Origin: Pseudo-nitzschia pungens
Lineage: Eukaryota > Bacillariophyta > Bacillariophyceae > Bacillariales > Bacillariaceae
NCBI GenBank assembly: GCA_037355855.1
Contig: CM074758.1
Location: forward strand, 9,087,001 to 9,151,000
Length of the DNA: 64,000 nt
Direction: 5' to 3'
A program made the position numbers and the translations under genes. The notes under the pieces were generated by a model. It made no database searches. It had not been told where the DNA came from and worked only from the letters and a program-made list of their open reading frames with translations. Positions 56,366-64,000 of the stretch are shown in pieces (position 1 is the stretch's first letter; every line of letters starts with the position of its first letter).

Positions 56366-59300
56366 ATGGCGACAGCAATGGAAATGGACGAGGGTCTATC
56401 TAGAGAATGGATGGATGAATCACCGGCCACACAAGAGGTACAAATTCAGTCTTCCTCGCCAAACGATACCGATGAAGAACCTACTAAAGAGTATGAAAGA
56501 GCCAGTGATTCCTCCGAAAGTTCCTCGAATAGTAGTAGTCATTCAGATGGCAGTTTCGTTTCTCAGGATTCGTCCGAAGTCGAATCTGCCGAAGAAAAAA
56601 TAGACCACGAGCAGGAGCAGCAACATCCACCAATCCTACAGAACAGGACGCAGTTACACAGCCCAAAATACATTGAGGGGATGGAGACATTGGAGAAGCT
56701 TCAGGCTCGCGTACGTCACTCGAAAGAATTCCTAAAACAGAAAAGCGTCGACCGTGAACGGTTGCGAACCGAATTCCAGGCGAAGATCACCCGTCTAGTT
56801 TCGCAAAAACAGGAGGAAGCAGAGGTTTGGAAACATGAATATGAAAGGGTCGTTGCCTCGAACGACTCTAAAACAGCCGATCTGGCGAAGGAGGCTACGG
56901 CTAAAGCCGCCAAAGCCGACGAGGAAGTGGAGAGCTGGAAACACAAGTTCGAAACGGCGCAAAAAGAATTTTCCGAGATGCGGGCCGAAGCCGCGGCTAG
57001 GAGCGAGGCAGAAGCTGCAGAATGGAAGCGCAAACTGGAAGCGGTGGAGAGTGAGTGGGAAGCTCGTGCTGAGGATATCGCCCGAGATGCCAGCAAGGCA
57101 TTGCAAGGTCAACTAGAAGAATTGCGAAAACACACCGATATGGAAGTGAAGGAGTCAATGGCCAGAGTTTCCCAGAGCGAGACAGAGGCGGCCGAATGGA
57201 AACATAAGTTTGAGTCGGCGCAGACCGAATGGATGACCGGCGGAGGACAAGATGATGAGCTAGAGATTCTGAAACGCGATTTCGAGACCGCGCAGGAAGA
57301 ATGGACCATATCCATGGCACAAGCCGAAGAGAGGGCCGAGAAAGCTGAATCCAATTATAGTGAAGCCCAAGTGAAAATCCAATCGTTGACGGAGAGCAAT
57401 GAAAAGATGTGTGCTGAACTGGCGGAGCTGCAACAACAATATGAATCCTCCAAGAATGAATGGGAATCCTCTCAACGCCAAGCTGACGTTCAAGGCAACG
57501 ATTCGGCAACAAATAAAGCGGAATGGTCCGAACTCCAGAAAAACTACGATGATGCAAAAACACGGATTCAGTCTCTCAAAGAACAGAATGAGAACTTGCA
57601 AAAACAAGTGGTCGAGAGCAATCCCAACGAAGACGATCGTGTGCAGGAAGCGATTGCCGCCGCAGTATCTGAATGGCAAGAGAAATATGGTGATTCAGAG
57701 GCTAGGGCAAAATCGCTTGCAGACAAGAACGAACAAATGCAAAAGAAGATGACTGAAAGCGACGAAAAACAGGAAAGTATGGGTCGAAAAATAAAATCTC
57801 TCAAGGAGAAGAACGAAGAATTGTACAAAGATTATTCGAGGGGCAGGTCGAAGAGGAAGGATATGGCAAAAGAGATCGATTCTCTCAGGGATCGCTACAA
57901 ACAAATGCAAAAAGACTTTTCTCGGAGCAGATCAAAACAGAAGGATTTGATGCAGGAGAAGGAGTCACTTGAGGAACAAAATAAACAGTTGCAAAAAGAC
58001 GCTACAGATAGCAAGTCCAAACAAGAGGAAATGCTGCGGGACATCCAAAGTCTCACAGAACAGAAGGAAGCTTTGCAAAACCAAGTTGTCAGCAGCGATT
58101 CAAGGCAGGATGATACGATGCAGGAAATACAATCTCTCAGAGAGCAGAATAAACAGATGCAGGACGAATCTGTGGAGAACAAGTCAAAACTTGAGGATTT
58201 AGAACAACAAATGGACTCTCTGAAGGAACAGAACCAAAAATTGCAGGCTGAAGTTGTTGAGAGCAAGTCAAAGCAGGATAATATGGTACGAGAAGCCGCT
58301 TCCGCTGAATCGAATACCAATAGTGCATTATCAGAGCTGGAACAAAAGTTCAGTGCTGCAGAAAGACAGATACAATCTCTTACTGAGCAGAATAACCTAT
58401 TGCAAATAGAGATAGACGGTCACACGTCAAAGCAGGATCAACTAGAATCCGCGCTAAAGGAGAAGGACAGGGAGTTTGAAAAATTCCAAGAATTGTGTGA
58501 CGAAAAAACAAATGAAGCTCAAAACTGGAAAGAACAATACCAAGCTTTGCAGGAAACACAGGAAGAAGTCTCTCGAGATATGGATGCATCTCGTGGAACA
58601 GCTGGTGAACTAGACGAGCAGATCGCAATTCTTCAACAGAAGATTACCGAGTTGGAGGAACGCAACAACGCATTGCAGGCCGACCACGAAAACAAGACGA
58701 ATGAACTGGAGGGCAAGGCCAGGCAGGCGAAGGAGCGTGCGGTGAGTCGGCTCCGACAGATTTCCACCTTGGAACAGAAGCTCGTGGACAGTACCAATGA
58801 AAATAAGTTGCTTTCTACCGAAGTCGAGAAAAAGTCGGAACAGAATCAGAAAAATCTCGCAGCGGTTTCACAGCTAGGACAGGAGAAAAATGAACTCCTT
58901 GAACGATTGAAAAAATTGGAGAAACAGTGTGAAAATGCCCAACAAGAATGCAATGAACGTCATGAAGAATGCATGAAACTTCAACGGGAACTCCAAGAAT
59001 CATCGGAACGAAATAAAGAGTTGCTGTCGCGCGCGACGACAAGTGAAGGAACCGGAGTGTTGACGAGAGGTAGTATCGAAACGTTGAACGAAGATTCTTC
59101 AACGATCGAACAAGCTGAAAGTGGAAACGAAGAAGCATCCACCGTTGTGGCGAGTGTAGAAGGAGATTCTTCCATAAATGAATCTATTGGGGCGGATTCA
59201 CAACGAGATTCTTCTGCAAGCAAAAAAGCTGAAACTGGAGACGAAGACGCGTCTGCTGAGGCGAATACAGACGACTGCTCTACCACAAGCGAACAAGCTG

Positions 59301-60688
59301 AAATTGAAGTAGAAGCAAGATCTACCAAGGAGAATGCGAAGGAAGACATTGATGATCCCGAAGATGCTGTAGACGAAGAGCCTCTCGCAATCGAAGGTAA
59401 TTCGCAACCTACGATTACGATCAATGTTCTTTGCTGGTCTGGAGATATGGTAGAGATAGATGGTATCAATGCAGAGACAGCAATCGGCGACATCAAAGAG
59501 AAACTTGCAGAAAAAAAGTCAATTCCAACGGAAAAACAAACATTGTTGAAAGGTGGAACCGAATTGAGGAATAACCTGCAATCACTCGAATTTTACGAAA
59601 TCCAAGATGGTGATACGCTCATGCTTGATAATCCCGAGAAAAAGAATGCTACAGAGAATGACGCCGAGGATGAAACCAAGGATACAGATTTTCGGCGTAG
59701 TCTGAGATGGGATCCGTACGCTGCTATTCAACGCGCCTCTGTTAGATTCATGGTAGCAGAGGAGGATACAAATGAAACCGAGGTTGAAGCGGAGGATAAC
59801 AGCGAGGAGAATCTTGAGAAGACCAAGGCTGAAACAGAGAATACCGACGACGAAACGGAAGCGAACACCGAGGATGAAACCAAGGTTGCAGCTGCTTCGC
59901 CTCGACGTAGGTGGGATCCGTACGGTGCTATTCAACGCGCCTCTGTTCGATTCATCGCAACGGGAGATGAGGATAAAGATGAAACCGAGGCTGCAACAGA
60001 GGACAGAGAAGAGAAGAAGACTGACGATGAACAGGAAACCGAAGATACTATCAAAATCAATCTTCTTTGTTGGTCTGGAGAGTTCTTAGAGTTCACCGAC
60101 ATCAGTCGCACGACGTCTGTGGAAGCATTCAAAGAGAAGATTGAAGCGGAAAAATCTGTAGCCAAAGACCAACAAACACTTCTGAAAGGTGGAACCGAAT
60201 TGGCGAACGATACGCAATCTCTTTTGGACTACGGTATCGAAGACGGTGATACATTGATGCTCGATAATCCAGAGAAAAAGAAAAAGTCTGCTGAAACCGA
60301 GGATAACACCGAGGATAAAGTTGAAGAGGACTCCGAGGATCAAGTCGAAGAGGAGGTCGAAGAGCAAGAGCAAGTCGAAGAACAAGAGCAAGAGCAAGTC
60401 GAAGAGGAAGTCGAAGAAACGATCACAATCAATCTTCTTTGTTGGTCTGGAGAGTTCTTAGAGTTCACCGACATCAGTGTCAAGACATCTGTGGAAGCCT
60501 TCAAAGAGAAGATTGAAGCGGAAAAATCTGTAACCAAAGACCAACAAACGCTCATGAAAGGAGGAACGGAGTTGGCCAACAACTCACAATGTCTTTTGGA
60601 CTACGGTATCGAAGATGGTGATACATTGATGCTCGATAATCCAGAGAAAAAGAAAAAGACTGGTGGGTTTTGGGGTTGGGGTAGGTGA
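56366..60688 (+). CDS. 1440-residue coiled-coil protein with three ubiquitin-like domains
   Basis: A single uninterrupted exon; ATG 56366 is the first ATG in frame. Residues 1-95 are acidic and Ser-rich. About 95-905 is one long coiled coil with repeated units such as SL.EQN(K/E).LQ.....SKQ(E/D). About 1015-1085, 1229-1300 and 1352-1425 are ubiquitin-like domains, each with (I)N(V/L)LCWSG, a helix ending in KEK, L(L/M)KGGTEL and DGDTLMLDNPEKK. Between the first and second domains a motif (WDPY.AIQRASVRF) occurs twice, at about 1114 and 1183. Domains 2 and 3 are nearly identical, so recently duplicated. The layout suggests a scaffold or tether that docks proteasome or segregase partners. No Gly-Gly end is present, so these are not conjugated modifiers. 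I know no exact homologue. Confidence 0.88.
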   Translation: MATAMEMDEGLSREWMDESPATQEVQIQSSSPNDTDEEPTKEYERASDSSESSSNSSSHSDGSFVSQDSSEVESAEEKIDHEQEQQHPPILQNRTQLHSPKYIEGMETLEKLQARVRHSKEFLKQKSVDRERLRTEFQAKITRLVSQKQEEAEVWKHEYERVVASNDSKTADLAKEATAKAAKADEEVESWKHKFETAQKEFSEMRAEAAARSEAEAAEWKRKLEAVESEWEARAEDIARDASKALQGQLEELRKHTDMEVKESMARVSQSETEAAEWKHKFESAQTEWMTGGGQDDELEILKRDFETAQEEWTISMAQAEERAEKAESNYSEAQVKIQSLTESNEKMCAELAELQQQYESSKNEWESSQRQADVQGNDSATNKAEWSELQKNYDDAKTRIQSLKEQNENLQKQVVESNPNEDDRVQEAIAAAVSEWQEKYGDSEARAKSLADKNEQMQKKMTESDEKQESMGRKIKSLKEKNEELYKDYSRGRSKRKDMAKEIDSLRDRYKQMQKDFSRSRSKQKDLMQEKESLEEQNKQLQKDATDSKSKQEEMLRDIQSLTEQKEALQNQVVSSDSRQDDTMQEIQSLREQNKQMQDESVENKSKLEDLEQQMDSLKEQNQKLQAEVVESKSKQDNMVREAASAESNTNSALSELEQKFSAAERQIQSLTEQNNLLQIEIDGHTSKQDQLESALKEKDREFEKFQELCDEKTNEAQNWKEQYQALQETQEEVSRDMDASRGTAGELDEQIAILQQKITELEERNNALQADHENKTNELEGKARQAKERAVSRLRQISTLEQKLVDSTNENKLLSTEVEKKSEQNQKNLAAVSQLGQEKNELLERLKKLEKQCENAQQECNERHEECMKLQRELQESSERNKELLSRATTSEGTGVLTRGSIETLNEDSSTIEQAESGNEEASTVVASVEGDSSINESIGADSQRDSSASKKAETGDEDASAEANTDDCSTTSEQAEIEVEARSTKENAKEDIDDPEDAVDEEPLAIEGNSQPTITINVLCWSGDMVEIDGINAETAIGDIKEKLAEKKSIPTEKQTLLKGGTELRNNLQSLEFYEIQDGDTLMLDNPEKKNATENDAEDETKDTDFRRSLRWDPYAAIQRASVRFMVAEEDTNETEVEAEDNSEENLEKTKAETENTDDETEANTEDETKVAAASPRRRWDPYGAIQRASVRFIATGDEDKDETEAATEDREEKKTDDEQETEDTIKINLLCWSGEFLEFTDISRTTSVEAFKEKIEAEKSVAKDQQTLLKGGTELANDTQSLLDYGIEDGDTLMLDNPEKKKKSAETEDNTEDKVEEDSEDQVEEEVEEQEQVEEQEQEQVEEEVEETITINLLCWSGEFLEFTDISVKTSVEAFKEKIEAEKSVTKDQQTLMKGGTELANNSQCLLDYGIEDGDTLMLDNPEKKKKTGGFWGWGR

Positions 60689-61944
60689 GTAACCTAGTAG
60701 GGATTGAAGGCAGGGGAGTATGGTCAAGGAATAGGGAAACGGCAGGCAACAATGACAACTGCGGCAGTGTTGGTGCCAGAAATTGAGAACCATGACAAAA
60801 TTAATGTATAATAGAAAGAAGAGCAGTAAGATCTTGTTGTACTCTACCCCCCTTGTACATTCTTAATTTGGTTTTATTACTACTAGTAGTAGTAGTACTA
60901 CTACTACCATCCTCAGCACTAGCGAAGACGGCAACATCAAATCCTCTTCATACTCGTGCGCCAAACTTGCGGCAGACAGCCAACCTCAAAATACCCGAAC
61001 CTCGAACACTGGACATCAACTTCGATCTTACACTTCTGCTCCACAGATACCACCTGCGTCCCTGGCAGCTTTATCAGCAGCAAGGACATGAGGGGGAACT
61101 TCAGAAGTTTCAGTAGGTGCAGGGGCAGGAGCAGGTGCTGGCACTGGATTATCCACACGGGCTCGTAGATCTTTCAGTTCTTGTTGCATATCTTTGAACA
61201 GACTGGCAAGGAGGTTAAGAGCAATATCAGTTCTGGGTTGAATTTCCTAGTAGTAGAGAGCAATTGATTGGGAACCTTTGCTTCGATATTTGCCGGCCGT
61301 CGGCAATAGAGCAACAGCAGCAGCAGCACATCGAGTGCTGGCAAACAGTGAGTTTAGAGAAGATACTATTCAAACGGTATTGCATACACTCTAATACTAC
61401 AAGAAATTCCCCAATCATCTCATTACTCGCACATACTTCGTGTGTTGTAAGGTTACGTGCACTTACATACTCCTTAGTAAGGACTAGCAGAGACTCGTGA
61501 CTGGATTGTCGTTTTTTTGTTTCTTGTCTTCGATGATTTTTTTCCGAAGAATGCGTCGGACTCTCCCAAATTGAGACAGTCGGTCTCTCTCCGAATTTTT
61601 TGTTGTGTCCCAACTTTTTTCGGGAAAAAAATCGGCGACCGCGGAAATTGCCTCTTATTAAGTGCTCTGATGCCGCCCCTCGGTTTCCGACAAAGACCGT
61701 CGATCCGAATGAGCACGCTTAATTACTTGCACATCAACCTCGTCATCGTCACGGCCTTTCCTATCCCGGGACTAGAACTCTCCACAGAGATGAAATGCAA
61801 TCACCTGCCGTAGAATCATCGAGAGAAAGTTTTTGCTAGAGATAGGAAGGAATCGAAACCGGAAACATACCTGTGTTTGTGGAGAACAAACGAACAACAC
61901 GAAAGTCAGTTGGAGCATTATTTCGATATCGACACTAGAAAATA
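60689..61944. other. Spacer, no supported gene
   Basis: It holds a palindromic TAG/TAC tract (60881-60906), a CAG run (61315-61328) and a TAAGGTTACGTGC word near 61448. A pair of inverted words (ttttttccgaagaatgcg..., ...ttttttcgggaaaaaaatcgg) lies near 61539-61637. No gene is seen. Confidence 0.45.
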
Positions 61945-62861
61945 ATGTCGAGAGCCGGCAACAAATCGAGCGGCGGCGGGGGGAAAAAGAGGTCGACCCA
62001 GGGAGGAGGACGATCGACCGCACAATCCGCAGCTGCTAACACGTCGCGGACCGCAGCCCGGCGGTCCGGAAGAGTATTGGAAAAACGGCGTTCTGACGGA
62101 AGTATCCCGGGAGCAAATCGGGTTCATCGCGGAGGGACTCTTCAAGGAATTGTGGGCCCGGTGCGGGAAGCAGGTGGCGATCGACCAGGTGTCCCTGATG
62201 GTTGCGGAGGTTCAATTTTCCCGCGGCTTCGATCTGCTCTATAAAATCCACGACAACGAGGCCGCGCTCCAGGAATTCAACAAGTCGCTAAAGATTCGCG
62301 AGACCATTCCTGGGCAAGGACCATCGCGACACGGGGAAAACGTACTGCTTCGTGGGGCACACGCTGCGAGAAATGCGAGATTTCGACAATGCCCTGGGCC
62401 AGTATCGTTCCGCGCTCCGCATCCTCGTGGCGTTGCTGGGAAAAAATCACAGCCACACAAAGGATGTGATTTCTTGCGTCGACGATGTCTTGAAGGCGAA
62501 GGGATACCCGGACGGACAAGTCAGTGATTACCTCACGTGCCTGCTGACGAGCATGGAACACAAACGGAACGGAGACGAACTGATGGAATCGAACGGTGGT
62601 GATTTTGATCTGGCCATCGAAGCCTACAAAAAGGCTCTGATCGTCGAAGAAATCGACGTGATTGGCAAGTACCATCCCGATACGGCCGAAATCTACAGCA
62701 AAATCGGTTCTTGCATGGCTCGCACCGGTGATTTGAAGAAGGCATGTGTCGAATACGGAAATGCCCTATCGATATATGCGGTGACATTGGGATCGGATCA
62801 TCGGGATACGAAGGAAGCGCTGAAGCACATTCAAAACTTGCCCTCTCTGATGTTGAGATGA
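61945..62861 (+). CDS. Kinesin-light-chain-like TPR protein, two +1 frame breaks
   Basis: The start is ATG 61945 (MSRAGNKSSGGGGKKRST). Skipping one base in 62044-62070 (several CGG codons; for example C 62047, 62059 or 62062) and one C at 62309-62310 gives 304 residues ending at 62861. After a basic, low-complexity N-terminus come TPR units: FDLLYKIHDNEAALQEFNKS then IRETILGKDHRDTGKTY, then LREMRDFDNALGQYRSALRI and LLGKNHSHTKDVI, and later FDLAIEAYKKALIVEE, KYHPDTAEIYSKIGSCMART and TLGSDHRDTKEAL. The LGKDH.DT spacing is the kinesin-light-chain repeat pattern and fixes the second break. Such TPRs bind protein partners. No catalytic domain is visible. Confidence 0.78.
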
Positions 62862-64000
62862 GAGCGGGTATCTTTCGTTGTAAACTAGTAATTGGGAGAG
62901 AAAAGACATATTCGTTGTGGAAATTTCATGTTCGGCAGGGCAGTTTGCCTGTATCATACGAGTTTCGTACTAGTATTTTTTTTGGAAAGGAAAAGCCAAG
63001 CTGTACGCACCGCAATTAAGTTACGCATAGAGGGGCGGTGTTGTTGTCAGCAATGATCGCATACTCCACTGGTTGTGTTGTAGAGCATCAATTAGATGTA
63101 GAAAATCGATGTGCCATCGGTGACTGGAGGCATCAAGACAAAAAGGGACCCAGTCAAAACTCAGCTTCCTCCGTCATCCTGGTGTCAGGAAGCCAGACAA
63201 CATGAAATTCTCAAAACAAGATCGATACTTTCAAAAAAATTGAATCAATAGTAACACTTATCAAAACGTCTTTGACCGCGATTTGAGCTGACTGAGATAC
63301 CATTCACACCAAAAATATTGCCTCCATAGACTGCACTAATATGGAGTTCAGGCAACATGTGCTCCTGCCCAGTATTTCTTACTATACTCCATGATGAAAA
63401 TGTTAAAACAACATGACATCTAAACTAAAAAAAATTGTAGTTATCTCAATCTGCCATGTCAAAAATGTGACTGTTCAGTCAACCAAAAAAAAAGATCAAC
63501 CAAAGGTTGCATCCTGTATTTGATAATATCTTCCCTCGTCATTTCTGTTTCAAAAAAATACTACTAATGTTGTACAATGCAGAACACACCAACTGTACTA
63601 GTAGTACTACTAGTAGCTACTAGCTACTACAAGTACTAGAATATGCAGGCAATCATTCTAATCGGCAGAAAAGAATTATCTAAATTGTATTTCCCAACCA
63701 CCAGCACCAGCATGTTATTCTGGTGGTGATTGTCCCTGGGATTAAACAATATTAGTACGACTACTACTACTACTACTAGTACACGCGACGCTGTTGTACA
63801 TGTTGTAATCGATACTACTAAGGAGAAAGGACGAGACGACTCGTCTGAACTTTATCTTCCCATACTGCTCCTTGCAAGCGATAAGTTTCCAACCTTTACT
63901 ATCTATTTCAGCACCTCCTTCTTCTGAGCACCGTCGACTCTTTATAAATCTCAAAGCAAACTGGTCGAGCCGCACTGAGTCCATCTTAGTAGTAGTACTA
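62862..64000. other. Right-edge spacer
   Basis: AT-rich with palindromic TAG/TAC microsatellites at 63597-63630 and 63753-63782 and one starting at the window end (tagtagtagtacta). No gene is supported. Confidence 0.5.

Overview
This is nuclear DNA of a eukaryotic microalga, most likely a diatom (probably pennate). Several signs point that way. The genes are single- or few-exon with short GT-AG introns of roughly 70-330 bp. Secreted LRR proteins carry Cys-rich CPPGTY...PCEPC caps, and a trypsin-like protease has a C-terminal ShK-like Cys cluster. There is a SulP transporter of bacterial type and a plant-like MtnB-MtnC fusion. Gene-poor spacers are full of short repeats. The species cannot be named from the sequence alone.

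Layout. 0-13 kb: a CDS fragment leaving the left edge, a mitochondrial-type CBS-domain protein, an uncharacterised acidic protein, tRNA-Asn, a three-module secreted LRR protein and a small two-helix membrane protein. 13-26 kb: a secreted trypsin-like protease (5 exons), a SulP/STAS anion transporter, a BAP31-like ER protein and a tandem pair of seven-helix membrane paralogues separated by repeats. 26-37 kb: a methionine-salvage fusion enzyme (MtnB-MtnC), a cytochrome P450 and an uncharacterised 680-residue protein. 38-48 kb: a secreted Cys-rich protein ending in a potato-inhibitor-I domain, a DUF1295/steroid-reductase-like membrane enzyme, a 3.36-kb fold-back element holding a glycosyltransferase-61 fragment, and an uncharacterised protein. 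50-63 kb: a coiled-coil protein, a weak multi-exon gene, a 1440-residue coiled-coil protein with three ubiquitin-like domains, and a kinesin-light-chain-like TPR protein. The rest is spacer.

The most notable property is that many clearly conserved proteins are encoded in several successive frames with no room for an intron. I count 19 places where one extra base must be skipped (+1) and four where the net shift is -1 (or two close +1 shifts). In three places where protein or repeat context fixes the exact base, the extra base is an A directly before a GGN glycine codon, so the zero-frame codon is AGG. Some genes carry three or four such sites, while long AT-richer genes (SulP, the ubiquitin-like protein, the paralogue pair) have none. 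Either the consensus contains insertion-biased errors in GC-rich genes, or this genome uses +1 frameshifting. The sequence alone cannot decide. Where sites occur, the gene models below give both the coordinates and the skipped base.

The genes do not form an operon-like unit. Loose themes are secretion and cell surface (LRR, protease, inhibitor), membrane transport, and small-molecule metabolism (methionine salvage, P450, reductase).
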